DNA of 64,000 nucleotides from Glaciecola sp. UBA983 (GTDB lineage: Bacteria; Pseudomonadota; Gammaproteobacteria; Enterobacterales; Alteromonadaceae): NCBI GenBank assembly GCA_002292215.1, contig DBBN01000078.1, forward strand, positions 1-64,000. Reading direction: 5' to 3'. How positions within the stretch are numbered: position 1 is the first letter of the stretch; every line of letters starts with the position of its first letter. The position numbers and the translations under genes are program-made. Shown piece after piece: positions 1 to 9,242 of the stretch. The notes beneath the pieces were generated by a model. That model had not been told where the DNA came from. It was given only the letters and a program-made list of their open reading frames with translations, and made no database searches.

Positions 1-661
1 AGCACAACGCGGATTTACCTTAGTTGAAATCTTGGTCGCCATTGCGATATTTTCATTAATTGCCAGCGCCTCTACTGCCGTCTTAACCAATGTTATTGCT
101 GCGTCAGAACAATCATCACAATCCATCGAACGATTACAATCACTGCAACGTGCCATGATGGTTATCGAGCGTGATTTGTTACAAGCGGTAAATCGAGCAC
201 CACGGATTGGCGGTGTAGATAATAACACGACAGTATTTTTCGGTGGCGCCGGTGAAATGCAAAGCACCCATGATGGTGTCAGTTTTGTCCGTAACGGCTG
301 GCAAAATCCTATGTGGTTACTGCCGCGTTCAAATATGCAAGGTGTCGCCTATCGCCTTAATAGCGATAATGTATTGGAGCGTCTGCACACCCTCTTTGTC
401 GACAACGATTTAGGTGTTGACCCCTTAGTACGACCACTATTAACAGGCGTCACTGACTTGAATATCGAGTTTATGGTGGCAATTAATTCACGTAATGAAA
501 TTAGTTGGGATGAGTCTTATGAAGGCAACAAAGTACCTAAAGGCATTGCCATTGAAATCACGACCAAAGATTTTGGTGTGATCCGACGTGAATTCGCCCT
601 GCTTGATCCGCCAGCGGTCCCTGCCCCAGAGGCAAGTTCAGATAGTAGTGCTAGTTCATGA
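1..661 (+). CDS. gspJ: Type II secretion minor pseudopilin GspJ (5' end missing)
   Basis: The reading frame is open from base 2, so the start lies before the window. The first visible residues contain the prepilin peptidase site, a Gly followed by FTLVEILVAIAIF, with the conserved Glu at +5 of the mature protein and a hydrophobic N-terminal helix. This is the class III signal of pseudopilins. Size and the gspK-L-M-N order that follows identify it as GspJ, one of the minor pseudopilins (H-I-J-K) that form the tip of the type II secretion pseudopilus in the inner membrane and periplasm. The stop overlaps the start of gspK (ATGA), so translation is probably coupled. The tail is Ser-rich. Confidence 0.9.
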   Translation, partial: AQRGFTLVEILVAIAIFSLIASASTAVLTNVIAASEQSSQSIERLQSLQRAMMVIERDLLQAVNRAPRIGGVDNNTTVFFGGAGEMQSTHDGVSFVRNGWQNPMWLLPRSNMQGVAYRLNSDNVLERLHTLFVDNDLGVDPLVRPLLTGVTDLNIEFMVAINSRNEISWDESYEGNKVPKGIAIEITTKDFGVIRREFALLDPPAVPAPEASSDSSASS

Positions 662-1647
662 CTCGTTCACCTCTAGCGCATCAACGCGGCATGGCATTGT
701 TGATTGTGTTATTCATCGTCGCACTGGTGAGTGTACTTGCAACCGAGATGGGCAGTCGCTTACAACTACAAGTTCAACGTGCCAGTAATATTAAAGATAA
801 CAATCAAGCGTATTGGTACAGTATTGGTGCTGAGGCTTACGCCATGATCGCCATCAAAAACTTATATGAACTTGATGATGGAAATATCCATCTCAATCAA
901 CCTTGGGCACAACCCCTAGTTTATCCGATAGAAAATGGCCAAATTACCGCTACGATTACAGATTCTCAAGCATGCTTTAATATTAATGCATTAGCACAGC
1001 CCCCAAGCTCTTCTAACACTGGCGATCGCAATACCACTCCGGCTATGGACGCCTTTAGTGCGTTAGTTAGAGAAATAACCAATGGCGATACTTATACTGC
1101 GGATGTCGTTAGAGACTCGCTGGTTGATTATCTCGATGACAATACCATTGCCCGCCCCTATGGCGCAGAAGATGACACTTATTTGGGTTTACGCTATCCA
1201 CATTTAAGTGCCAATACTCTCTTAACCGAAGTCTCCGAACTACGGTTAGTCAATGGCGTTAATGTCGAGTGGTTTGCTGATTTATTACAATATGTGTGCG
1301 TGCTGCCACAAAACCAAAACTTGGTAATTAATATCAATACCCTGACTGAAGATGATGACATGTTATTATCTGCCGTCACAGGGCTATCCGTATCAGATGC
1401 CCAATCATTAATCGAGTCACGCCCTGAGCGTGGCTATGAAACGGCGGCTGATTTTTTTGACGAGCCAGAAATGGCTGGTATCATCTTGTCGGATACGCAA
1501 CGAACGTGGTTCAACACCACTACAGAGTATTTTACCTTAACGACAATTACTCAGTATAATGAGACACAGTTTACATTGACCAGCTTGATGCATGTAACCA
1601 ATCAAGAAAATGTCAGTGTCATTCAACGCACTTTTGGGAGAAGGTAA
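658..1647 (+). CDS. gspK: Type II secretion minor pseudopilin GspK
   Basis: This 329-residue protein begins with a short basic leader and the cleavage region QRGMALLIVLFIVALVSVL. The residue at +5 after the Gly is not Glu, which is the known hallmark of GspK, the pseudopilin thought to cap the pilus tip and therefore not needing the Glu-Phe1 contact. It is longer than the other minor pseudopilins because of the large alpha-helical insert typical of GspK. It sits between gspJ (4-bp overlap) and gspL in the expected operon order. Role is inferred from family and context; the signal motif and length are seen directly. Confidence 0.92.
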   Translation: MTRSPLAHQRGMALLIVLFIVALVSVLATEMGSRLQLQVQRASNIKDNNQAYWYSIGAEAYAMIAIKNLYELDDGNIHLNQPWAQPLVYPIENGQITATITDSQACFNINALAQPPSSSNTGDRNTTPAMDAFSALVREITNGDTYTADVVRDSLVDYLDDNTIARPYGAEDDTYLGLRYPHLSANTLLTEVSELRLVNGVNVEWFADLLQYVCVLPQNQNLVININTLTEDDDMLLSAVTGLSVSDAQSLIESRPERGYETAADFFDEPEMAGIILSDTQRTWFNTTTEYFTLTTITQYNETQFTLTSLMHVTNQENVSVIQRTFGRR

Positions 1648-1648
1648 C

Positions 1649-2890
1649 GTGGAACAACTCATCATTCGCTTAGGCGCACACGATGAACAGGCTATTGATT
1701 GGGCGATCTGGCAAACCACCCAGAAAACTATTTTAGCTTCTGGTGTGTTACCCGATGCAGCGGCACTTGACACATTACAAGAACGCGCAGCTGGGAGACC
1801 CTTGACTGTTTTAGTTCCGTCAACTGAAGTGTTGTTACGGACCATTACCTTGCCCCCTGGAGCATCACGCAAAGTCATTCAATCAATAGGTTTTATGCTA
1901 GAAGATGATGTGGCATTAGATATTGATGAACAATTTATTGCATTAGGACCGAAAGTAGATAATCAACAGATGTTAGCCATTGTTGCAGATGCTACTATGA
2001 ATAAATGGTTGAGATGGCTAAGCGATGCAGGGTTACCGTGCCAGCGGATGCTTCCAGATATATTGGCACTACCGTTACCGATCGCAGCGGATGATACTGC
2101 GCCGACATTAGCCAGTATGCAAATCCGAGAACAACTGTTAGTACGCAGTAGTTCATGGGCCGGCTGGGCAGGTGAAACATCCTGGTTAGCGCCGTTATTA
2201 CAACAGCATATCCAACAACAAGGCAGCCCCTTTGCACTGACACAATTTACCCAGGATGATATCTTTGCTAACAATGAGTTAGTCACTACACACACCGCTG
2301 AATTAGAATTACCGATGCATATTTTCGCACAGGGTATTGCACCGCAGACCGATTCTGGATTTATTGCTAGTACGTCATTTAACTTATGCCAAGGTAAGTA
2401 CCAGCAAAAACAGCGTAGCTCAGGTCAGTGGCAATATTGGCGAAGTGTTGCTGCAGTTGCCGTAATCGCTTTGGGTTTAGGCTTGGTAGATAAGGGCATA
2501 ATGATCTATGATTTACAGCAACAAAATGATCAACTCAATAGTCAAATCCAACGTGATATTCAAAAAAGCTTTCCCGATATTGGTGCATATCGTGACGCAC
2601 GACGGGCGATTACTCAATATGTGAATCGTTTACATGATATGGGTAATGGTGTTTCAGGTGTCGATATGCTGACTAACCTCAGCAATGCTTTTGCAGCATC
2701 CAATGTCGAAGCGCAATCATTAAAATTTAACCATGACCGTTCAGAGTTAAGGATCCAAGCGCAAGCGAAATCATTTGCGGATTTACAGACCTTTAAAAAT
2801 CAAGCGCAGGCAATCGGTTATACCGTAGAAGAAGGTGCCATTAATAATCGCAACAATTTAGTCATCGGCACATTGACCATCAAAGGATAA
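1649..2890 (+). CDS. gspL: Type II secretion inner-membrane platform protein GspL
   Basis: GspL links the cytoplasmic ATPase GspE to the inner-membrane platform. An upstream in-frame ATG at 1610 lies inside gspK. I prefer the GTG at 1649, which starts one base after the gspK stop and is preceded by a purine-rich GGGAGAAGG, giving 413 residues beginning MEQLIIRLG. The N-terminal ~260 residues are the cytoplasmic actin-like domain. One hydrophobic segment at about residues 265-285 (VAAVAVIALGLGL) is followed by a periplasmic ferredoxin-like domain. Length and topology fit GspL well. It is cotranscribed with gspK and gspM. Confidence 0.92.
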   Translation: MEQLIIRLGAHDEQAIDWAIWQTTQKTILASGVLPDAAALDTLQERAAGRPLTVLVPSTEVLLRTITLPPGASRKVIQSIGFMLEDDVALDIDEQFIALGPKVDNQQMLAIVADATMNKWLRWLSDAGLPCQRMLPDILALPLPIAADDTAPTLASMQIREQLLVRSSSWAGWAGETSWLAPLLQQHIQQQGSPFALTQFTQDDIFANNELVTTHTAELELPMHIFAQGIAPQTDSGFIASTSFNLCQGKYQQKQRSSGQWQYWRSVAAVAVIALGLGLVDKGIMIYDLQQQNDQLNSQIQRDIQKSFPDIGAYRDARRAITQYVNRLHDMGNGVSGVDMLTNLSNAFAASNVEAQSLKFNHDRSELRIQAQAKSFADLQTFKNQAQAIGYTVEEGAINNRNNLVIGTLTIKG

Positions 2891-2893
2891 ATC

Positions 2894-3379
2894 ATGAACA
2901 AAAAAATGATCATTGAGTGGTATGGTAAACTTGAAATCCGCGAACAACTATTATTAAAAATTGGCAGTATCATACTTGTTATAGGGTTATTCTACGGACT
3001 CGTGTGGGCGCCTATGAACAACACGATTACTCGCCAAACAGCGCTTTTAGGACAACAACAAGCATTATCAACATGGATCGTACAACAAGAAGCAAAGGTC
3101 TTACAATTTCGACGTCAAGGACCGGGTAAAGCAACATTAAAAGGCTCTATCGTGCAAGCAGTCAACCAAACTGCCAAAGCTAGTAATATCACCTTAACAC
3201 GGATCCAACCCAGTAATGATGAAGTCCAAGTGTGGATTGATGAAGTTGAATTTAATACGTTAATGGTGTGGTTGGATAGTTTAGATAAAAGCGGCGTACA
3301 AGTATTACAGGCGGATATTAGTGAATCTGGCGGCGCAGGTATGGTCAAAGTTCGCCGTTTACAACTAGGAAAATCATGA
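2894..3379 (+). CDS. gspM: Type II secretion protein GspM
   Basis: This 161-residue bitopic protein has a short cytoplasmic N-terminus, one membrane segment near residues 20-40 (LLLKIGSIILVIGLFYGLVW) and a small periplasmic domain. That is the topology and size of GspM, which pairs with GspL in the inner-membrane platform. The start is 3 bp after the gspL stop and the end overlaps gspN by 4 bp (ATGA). Sequence conservation in this family is low, so the call rests on topology, length and position between gspL and gspN. Confidence 0.9.
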   Translation: MNKKMIIEWYGKLEIREQLLLKIGSIILVIGLFYGLVWAPMNNTITRQTALLGQQQALSTWIVQQEAKVLQFRRQGPGKATLKGSIVQAVNQTAKASNITLTRIQPSNDEVQVWIDEVEFNTLMVWLDSLDKSGVQVLQADISESGGAGMVKVRRLQLGKS

Positions 3380-4131
3380 AGTCTCGTATTTTCATAGTGC
3401 TTAGCGCACTACTCTTATTAATCATACTTGTCATTGCCAAATTACCGGCAAAGCACGTGGTTTACCGTGTTAACTTCCCCACCGGTATAGGGCTCTATGA
3501 AGTGTCAGGTACGATTTGGCAAGGCAGTGCCGCCAGTGCATTAGTGCACGGGCAAACACTAAATAATGTTACATGGGATATCTCCGTATGGGCGTTATTG
3601 ACCGGTACTATCAGTGCTGAAGTACACACTAACCAGCGCACAAATACGCATGTTAATGGTACTGTTGCCTATGCATTATTTTCTAAGATATTGAGTGTGC
3701 ATGAGATAAACGCGACATTACCTGCAGAAGTCATATTTGCTCAAGCTGCCCTTCCTGTACCGGTTATTGGCGCAGGTCAAATTGGGATTAAGCTGTCTGA
3801 TGCGAGCTTCGATGTCAGCCAACCTGTGCCTATTTGTGAACACCTCAATGGTTCAGGTAGTTGGCAAAATGCAGGGGTGTTAGTATCAACGGGTATGGTA
3901 GATTTAGGTACGTTTAACGCACAACTACGTTGTATCGATTCGGTATATAACATTGAAGTAAGAGAACCGAACAAACTCGGTTTGTCATTCATTGCGACTG
4001 GGAATAATCCACAACAACTACGTATCAATGGACGGTTTAAATTACCGCCAGAGTTACCCGAAGAGATGCAACGAGTGGCTGAATTCTTAGGGCAACCTGA
4101 TGCTCAAGGCTATACTCCCCTTAAATGGTAA
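3376..4131 (+). CDS. gspN: Type II secretion protein GspN
   Basis: This 251-residue protein has an N-terminal hydrophobic anchor (IFIVLSALLLLIILVIA) followed by a beta-rich periplasmic domain with two cysteines in the second half (CEHLNGSGSW and LRCIDSV), consistent with the GspN family. GspN is an accessory inner-membrane component, present in only some type II systems, whose exact role is unclear. It is the last gene of the gsp operon here. A 7-bp hairpin (4196-4202 with 4211-4217) lies downstream but has no T-tract, so I do not call it a terminator. Confidence 0.88.
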   Translation: MKSRIFIVLSALLLLIILVIAKLPAKHVVYRVNFPTGIGLYEVSGTIWQGSAASALVHGQTLNNVTWDISVWALLTGTISAEVHTNQRTNTHVNGTVAYALFSKILSVHEINATLPAEVIFAQAALPVPVIGAGQIGIKLSDASFDVSQPVPICEHLNGSGSWQNAGVLVSTGMVDLGTFNAQLRCIDSVYNIEVREPNKLGLSFIATGNNPQQLRINGRFKLPPELPEEMQRVAEFLGQPDAQGYTPLKW

Positions 4132-4263
4132 TAACATTTGGCACGATTGCAGTAACGCAACTGTTCAAAATATAAACACTTTCATACTTATTTCGGGCAA
4201 TAATTTGCGCTATTGCCGGTTCGCGACAATAATTTAATAAAATAAGTCGAATAAAGATGGGTA

Positions 4264-5262
4264 ATGGATATATTTTCTGGCGAGCAAAAACCTATAGGTT
4301 ATGAACAAGCAGCAAGACCTTACCGCATTTTAGTCGTGGATGATTCGCCGATGGATCTGCACTTTTTACTGAATGGCCTATCCGATAATTTTGTGGTGTC
4401 ATTTGCTTCCTCTGCCAAAGAAGCATTGTCCCTCGTCAATCAATTCCCTCAACCCGATTTAATGTTACTCGATGTCGTCATGCCAGAAATAGATGGGTAT
4501 GAAATGTGCGCGATGCTAAAAAACGATGTTAATACGCGTAACATACCGGTCATTTTTGTCACCGGAATGCAAGACACATCAGATAAAACCAAAGGATTTA
4601 ATGCCGGCGCTGTCGATTATATTACCAAGCCACTCGAGATCGCTGAGCTAGAAGCCCGTGTACAGACTCATATTCGCTTAAAAGAACAATCGCAGTACCT
4701 TGAGTCTATGGCATATTTTGACCCGCTAACACAGGTTCCTAATCGTCGTAAATATAATGAAGTACTGCAACGCGAATGGGCTCGCTGCATACGCTACCAT
4801 CATCAAATGTCGATGATCATCATCGATATCGATTTTTTTAAACAATACAACGATCATTATGGTCATGCCGAAGGGGATAATTGTTTAATTGCAGTATCGC
4901 GTTTACTCGAAGATCAAGGTGGCCGACCGACGGATTTATTTGCCCGAATCGGCGGTGAAGAATTTGTCATGCTCTTACCTGATTGCAATGCAGCTGGTGC
5001 TATGAAAAAAGCAGAAAAAATGCAAACCGTCGTCAATCAAGCTCAGATCCCACACGCGGGTCTTCAAGACGAGCCATATCTCTCCGTCAGTATGGGAGTG
5101 GCATCAACCTTTCCAAGTCATGGTCAAGGTGCATTATCACTATTCCAAGCAGCAGATGATGCCCTGTTTGCCGCTAAACGCGATGGTCACAACTGTATTT
5201 CAATCGGTAAAAGTAACACTACCCCTGGCATGCACGGAGAGGAAGCTCGTCAAAATCATTAG
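4264..5262 (+). CDS. Response regulator with GGDEF diguanylate cyclase domain (PleD-like)
   Basis: The protein makes the second messenger cyclic di-GMP from GTP under phosphorylation control. Residues ~20-137 are a receiver domain: acidic pair D26/D27, phosphoacceptor D70 in LLDVVMP, and the Lys of ITKPLE. Residues ~150-320 are a GGDEF domain with an intact GGEEF active site at 230-234. An RxxD motif (RPTD, 221-224) lies exactly five residues before GGEEF, which is the allosteric product-inhibition I-site. The enzyme is therefore predicted to be active and feedback-inhibited. No histidine kinase gene is adjacent, so the partner is unknown. It follows the gsp operon after a 132-bp gap, probably with its own promoter. 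Confidence 0.92.
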   Translation: MDIFSGEQKPIGYEQAARPYRILVVDDSPMDLHFLLNGLSDNFVVSFASSAKEALSLVNQFPQPDLMLLDVVMPEIDGYEMCAMLKNDVNTRNIPVIFVTGMQDTSDKTKGFNAGAVDYITKPLEIAELEARVQTHIRLKEQSQYLESMAYFDPLTQVPNRRKYNEVLQREWARCIRYHHQMSMIIIDIDFFKQYNDHYGHAEGDNCLIAVSRLLEDQGGRPTDLFARIGGEEFVMLLPDCNAAGAMKKAEKMQTVVNQAQIPHAGLQDEPYLSVSMGVASTFPSHGQGALSLFQAADDALFAAKRDGHNCISIGKSNTTPGMHGEEARQNH

Positions 5263-5281
5263 TAATTAACAAACTAAATAG

Positions 5282-5956
5282 TTATTGCATAAACGGGATC
5301 TCATTGCGGTAATCAACCACACTTGGAAATTCCGTTACTCCTCGTAACGGTTTACGACTATCTGGATTGTCCACGCACAACAAATGTGCAATACCAAAAG
5401 TTTTCGCAGCATGTAAAATCGGAATACTATCATCGACAAATAATGTACGTTGCGGATCAAATGGGACATCTTGCTGTAAGGCTTGCCATAGCTGTTGCGA
5501 TTCTTTAGTTACGCCATAATCGTGAGTCGAAATTAATCGTGTAATATGTGAATCTAACTGTGTCATTTCTACTTTTAACGATAAACTCCCCCGATGTGCA
5601 TTCGTCACTAACACGACTTCTCGTCCACTATTTTTTAGCGCATCTAAAAATGGGATAGTATCTTCGCGCAACGTAATGAGATGTTGAATCTCTCGCTTAG
5701 CAGAGACAATATCTAAGTCGAGTTTTTCTTGCCAAAAATCTAAACAATACCATTGAATTTCACCAAATACTTTAGCGCATTCAGCGGTCATATAAGCCTT
5801 GGTCTGTGCTAGGGGTTGGTTCAATTTCTCCGCTAATTTTTGCGGTATCACTTCCAACCAAAAATGATTATCAAAGTGCAGATCGAGTAACGTCCCATCC
5901 ATATCAAGTAACACTGTATCAATTTGTGACCATGGGACAAGCGGGTCATGTTGCAT
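5282..5956 (-). CDS. yrfG: GMP/IMP nucleotidase YrfG (HAD family)
   Basis: This HAD-superfamily phosphatase matches YrfG, which dephosphorylates purine 5'-monophosphates. Motifs: nucleophile DMDGT with D18 and D20, motif II in LVTNAHRGS, a motif III Lys in YGVTKES, and motif IV FVDDS. The frame is open to 6004, but I choose the ATG at 5956 because TAAGGA lies about 8 bases upstream and the 224-residue product matches the usual family length. It is divergent from nudE, as in related Gammaproteobacteria, and convergent with the diguanylate cyclase gene (19-bp gap). Confidence 0.9.
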   Translation of the reverse strand: MQHDPLVPWSQIDTVLLDMDGTLLDLHFDNHFWLEVIPQKLAEKLNQPLAQTKAYMTAECAKVFGEIQWYCLDFWQEKLDLDIVSAKREIQHLITLREDTIPFLDALKNSGREVVLVTNAHRGSLSLKVEMTQLDSHITRLISTHDYGVTKESQQLWQALQQDVPFDPQRTLFVDDSIPILHAAKTFGIAHLLCVDNPDSRKPLRGVTEFPSVVDYRNEIPFMQ

Positions 5957-6031
5957 AACATTTTTCCTTATATCTGCGGGTAAAAAGGGGTATGATAAAA
6001 CCATTCATTGCTAATGTAACGTAAATCATTG

Positions 6032-6604
6032 ATGAGCAAAATAGATCCCAACAAACCCTTACCCGAAATCACTCATCGCACAATTGTTGCACGGAGTAAA
6101 TTCTTTCGCATTGAGCAAGTTGATTTAACTTTTTCCAACGGTGCTACACGGCAATTTGAACGCATGGCGGGTAAAGGTCACGGTGCAGTCATGATTGTGC
6201 CTTTTTATGATGATGATCATATTTTGCTGATCCGCGAATACGGAGCAGGCACACATCAATACGAATTAGGTTTCCCCAAGGGACTCATTGATGCTGGCGA
6301 AACACCGTTTCAAGCTGCTAATCGTGAACTTAAAGAAGAGGCCGGCTATGGTGCCAACGACTTATCTGATCTCATAAATGTGAGTATGGCTCCAACATTT
6401 TTTAATGCTAAGATGCATATTGTTATCGCCAGGGATTTATACCCTGAGCGCCTTGAAGGTGATGAACCAGAGCCGCTTGAGGTTGTTAAATGGCCCTTAT
6501 CCAATATTGACGAATTATTAGCCAGAGATGATTTTACCGAAGCACGGAGTATAGCTGCGCTGCTTTTGGTCGATAAACTACACAATACAAATGCTATTAA
6601 GTGA
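6032..6604 (+). CDS. nudE: ADP compounds hydrolase NudE (Nudix)
   Basis: A 190-residue Nudix hydrolase. The signature Gx5Ex7REUxEExGU is complete at about residues 84-106 (GLIDAGE then RELKEEAGY). NudE family members hydrolyse ADP-ribose, Ap3A and NADH, giving AMP. A TTG one codon upstream could also start, but ATG at 6032 is standard. Divergent from yrfG and overlapping the frame of cysQ; the three genes form a conserved nucleotide-salvage neighbourhood in this group of bacteria. Assignment to NudE rather than another Nudix enzyme rests on this synteny and overall sequence. Confidence 0.9.
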   Translation: MSKIDPNKPLPEITHRTIVARSKFFRIEQVDLTFSNGATRQFERMAGKGHGAVMIVPFYDDDHILLIREYGAGTHQYELGFPKGLIDAGETPFQAANRELKEEAGYGANDLSDLINVSMAPTFFNAKMHIVIARDLYPERLEGDEPEPLEVVKWPLSNIDELLARDDFTEARSIAALLLVDKLHNTNAIK

Positions 6605-6611
6605 GCCTTTT

Positions 6612-7430
6612 ATGCCATATCAACATTTACTTACCATTGCTCAAGATGCTGCCAAATTAGCTGGCGAAGCGGTTCTAGAAATCTACGATAGCGGCGATTT
6701 TACCGAATATAGCAAAGACGACGATTCACCGGTCACCAGTGCGGATTATAGAGCCAATGAAATTATTATGGCGTTACTGGAGCAACATACACCTGATATT
6801 CCGATCATGTCCGAAGAAACAGATCAGTTACAATTATCTGACCGTGCCGGATGGCAACGCTATTGGCTAATTGACCCTATTGATGGCACTCAAGAATTCA
6901 TTGCCCGCAGTGGTGATTTCGCTGTCAACATTGCGCTTATTGAAAATAACGAACCGGTTATTGGTGTGATTTACTGGCCTGCTGGGGAAAGCTTATATTA
7001 TGCGGTCAAAGGTAAAGGCGCATTTAAATCTTGCGCAGTCGAAAACAAACAAATTCATGTAAAGACATTTGTCGATCCGGCTAACGATCCCGTTGTTATT
7101 GCAATTAGCCGCCGACAAAAACGTGAAAATGTCCTCAAACGCTTAGATCAAGCCCGCACTTATCAAACGTTACCAGCAGGAAGCTGTTCTCTCAAGGCGT
7201 GCTTTATTGCCGAAGGTAAAGCTGACTTCTTCATGCGTTTAGGCGTGACTGGAGAATGGGATACTGGTGCATCACAATGTATTGTATCTGAAGCTGGTGG
7301 GTTAATTCGTTCCGTAGATTTTGAGCCCATGAGTTACAATCAACGTGAATCACTCGAAAATCCAAACTTTGTCGTGTTAGGCGATCAATCGGTTGATTGG
7401 GAAGCCTTAGTTAACTATTACATTGATTAA
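6612..7430 (+). CDS. cysQ: 3'(2'),5'-bisphosphate nucleotidase CysQ
   Basis: CysQ converts 3'-phosphoadenosine 5'-phosphate, the by-product of sulfate assimilation, to AMP. The inositol-monophosphatase-family metal site is visible: SEETD, DPIDGT (D88, D91) and WDTGASQ. The frame has an earlier ATG at 6591 inside nudE; the ATG at 6612 has an AAGTGAG stretch upstream and gives a family-like N-terminus (MPYQHLLTI) and 272 residues. It begins 7 bp after nudE, so the two are probably cotranscribed. The stop codon abuts the stop of yheU on the other strand with no spacer. Confidence 0.92.
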   Translation: MPYQHLLTIAQDAAKLAGEAVLEIYDSGDFTEYSKDDDSPVTSADYRANEIIMALLEQHTPDIPIMSEETDQLQLSDRAGWQRYWLIDPIDGTQEFIARSGDFAVNIALIENNEPVIGVIYWPAGESLYYAVKGKGAFKSCAVENKQIHVKTFVDPANDPVVIAISRRQKRENVLKRLDQARTYQTLPAGSCSLKACFIAEGKADFFMRLGVTGEWDTGASQCIVSEAGGLIRSVDFEPMSYNQRESLENPNFVVLGDQSVDWEALVNYYID

Positions 7431-7649
7431 CTACTCTTGGTATTCTTGCGCATCTACGATATTAACACTCTCGTATAATTCAGAATACACTAACACCGCT
7501 TCACCTGAGCGCAATTTAGCAATCACTTGTTGTACTTTGGTGTCCAAGGAGACTTCTTCAGCGCCATAATCAGTGCCCTCGCGTAACACATAGGATTCTG
7601 CCACACTATACAAGACATCGGCGCTTAGCTCTTGGATGGGGATTATCAT
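7431..7649 (-). CDS. yheU: UPF0270 family protein YheU
   Basis: A 72-residue protein beginning MIIPIQELSADVL, typical of the YheU/UPF0270 family, for which no biochemical function is established. The start overlaps the yheT stop (ATGA) and has GGAG about 7 bases upstream, indicating translational coupling. It ends the yheS-TIGR02444-yheT-yheU operon. The same yheS-yheT-yheU order is found in E. coli. High confidence in identity, none in function. Confidence 0.9.
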   Translation of the reverse strand: MIIPIQELSADVLYSVAESYVLREGTDYGAEEVSLDTKVQQVIAKLRSGEAVLVYSELYESVNIVDAQEYQE

Positions 7650-8683
7650 TTTGTTACTCCTGAGTGCGCATTCATATTTTTCTCCGAAGCAAGCTGCTCA
7701 GTAATAAATGCTACTAGTCTAGTTCCTAACCATGTTGATGTAGACCATGGCTTACCTTGTGCAAATCCTACATGTCCGCCGCGTGGACTATATTCATAGG
7801 CAACACTGGGCGATAATGCTTGTGCGCCAGGCACTACCGCTTGATTCATAAAGGGATCATCCAACGCGTGCAGAACTAACGTCGGTACCGTAATATATTT
7901 TAAAAACTGCATCCCAGAGCATTTTTGATAGTAGTCATTCGCACTGGCAAAGCCATGCAGTGGAGCCGTAATATTTTCATCGAACTTTTCAAACGTATCC
8001 AGATTGTTGATCTGTGATTCATCGATGCGCACTTTACCTTTGTAGTCTAATTGAGTGAATTTTTGCCTTAAGGTCGTACGCATGCTGTTAAGCAGCTTAC
8101 GTTGATATATTTGCGAAAATCCTTCAGATATGGCCTTAGCACACTCATCTAAACGCAACGGAGCTGACACACTGACACATGCCGAAAAAGGATTATCCAC
8201 TTTGGTTTCACCGGCTAATTTTAACAGCATATTACCGCCTAGAGAATACCCAACACCGCATAATGGGATATCAGGATAGCGCTGGCGCAATTGTTCGGTA
8301 AACCACAATGCATCCGAAGTTTCACCACTATGATAAGCTCGATGAGTGCGGTTAGGCTCGCCGCTGCAGCCACGAAAATGCATCAACACCACTTGCCAAG
8401 GTTTACCCATACAAGTTTGCACCATATCTTGAATATAATGTGAATCTTTAGAGCCTTCTAAGCCATGAAATAATACCACGACCGCTTGGGTCTCTTGCGG
8501 CTCGGGTCCCCATGCGAGATCCAAAAAGTCGCCATCAGGCGTATCTACACGTTCTATTGTCATTGGAACAAGATCCCTTTTCCCAAAAAAACGTGGCCAG
8601 ATGGTTTGCAAATGTGGATTTTTACACCAAGCAGGTGCTTGATAGGCGGCTAGATATTTTTGTCCAAATTGTGTGTTAAACAC
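7646..8683 (-). CDS. yheT: Alpha/beta hydrolase YheT
   Basis: A predicted hydrolase of the YheT/ABHD1-3 family. Visible features: NPHLQT near the start, oxyanion region FHGLEGS, nucleophile elbow VGYSLGGN, catalytic Asp in HALDDPFM and a late His in RGGHVGF. The open frame reaches an ATG at 8740, but that overlaps the upstream gene by 65 bp. I prefer the GTG at 8683, which overlaps the upstream stop by 8 bp and gives 345 residues with about 23 residues before NPHLQT, close to E. coli YheT. The ATG remains possible. Substrate is unknown, although relatives act on short esters and lipids. Confidence 0.87.
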   Translation of the reverse strand: MFNTQFGQKYLAAYQAPAWCKNPHLQTIWPRFFGKRDLVPMTIERVDTPDGDFLDLAWGPEPQETQAVVVLFHGLEGSKDSHYIQDMVQTCMGKPWQVVLMHFRGCSGEPNRTHRAYHSGETSDALWFTEQLRQRYPDIPLCGVGYSLGGNMLLKLAGETKVDNPFSACVSVSAPLRLDECAKAISEGFSQIYQRKLLNSMRTTLRQKFTQLDYKGKVRIDESQINNLDTFEKFDENITAPLHGFASANDYYQKCSGMQFLKYITVPTLVLHALDDPFMNQAVVPGAQALSPSVAYEYSPRGGHVGFAQGKPWSTSTWLGTRLVAFITEQLASEKNMNAHSGVTK

Positions 8684-9242
8684 TAGGCAATGCTCGCTGT
8701 GCGATAGATTCAATGTCTTTGCTAAGGGCGATAGCGCCATTTTTCAAGGCTTGATCCGAAATGTTATTGGCAATGTGCCCGTGCAAATATAACCGAGTTT
8801 GCTGTAAGCGTATGTCTTTGTCGTTACCGTCATTAGTATCAAGCGGTTGATCGTTAAGATGGGTTAATGCCCATTGAATAATCGCTTCTTGCTGTCTTTG
8901 CTCCGCAGCAAGCTCAGTGCTCAGAGCTGCTTTATAGTCTGTGGAGGATTTATCGCTGTGCGCTAAGCGAACTTGACGAATCGGAGCAACATCGTTGTCA
9001 TGGGAATGCACAATTACCGTATTGAGTTGTTGTAGGTTGTCCGCCGATAATACTCGATATCCACGCACATCACACCAAATCGCAAATAGCAGCCCGTTAA
9101 CATGCCCATGATATTGGTCTTGCCAGGCTATGCAATGTGCTTGCATATTCGGTAGTCCATATACCTTTCCCGAGAACGCCCAGAAGTCATCGACCCAGAT
9201 TTTGAGCACCGATATATTGTGATTAATATTAGCAGAAGACAT
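8676..9242 (-). CDS. TIGR02444 family protein
   Basis: A 188-residue protein with an N-terminal stretch containing WVDDFWAFSGKVYGLP and LLFAIWCDVRG, which I recognise as the TIGR02444 family of uncharacterised proteobacterial proteins. No catalytic motif or membrane segment is apparent. It starts on the last bases of yheS (TAATG overlap) and overlaps the start of yheT, so it is part of the same operon. Function unknown. Position between an ABC-F ATPase and a hydrolase is conserved in Shewanella-like genomes but does not reveal its role. Confidence 0.8.
   Translation of the reverse strand: MSSANINHNISVLKIWVDDFWAFSGKVYGLPNMQAHCIAWQDQYHGHVNGLLFAIWCDVRGYRVLSADNLQQLNTVIVHSHDNDVAPIRQVRLAHSDKSSTDYKAALSTELAAEQRQQEAIIQWALTHLNDQPLDTNDGNDKDIRLQQTRLYLHGHIANNISDQALKNGAIALSKDIESIAQRALPSV

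Noticed and set aside
4196-4217. Terminator after gspN
   Set aside because: A 7-bp hairpin is present but no T-tract follows on either strand.
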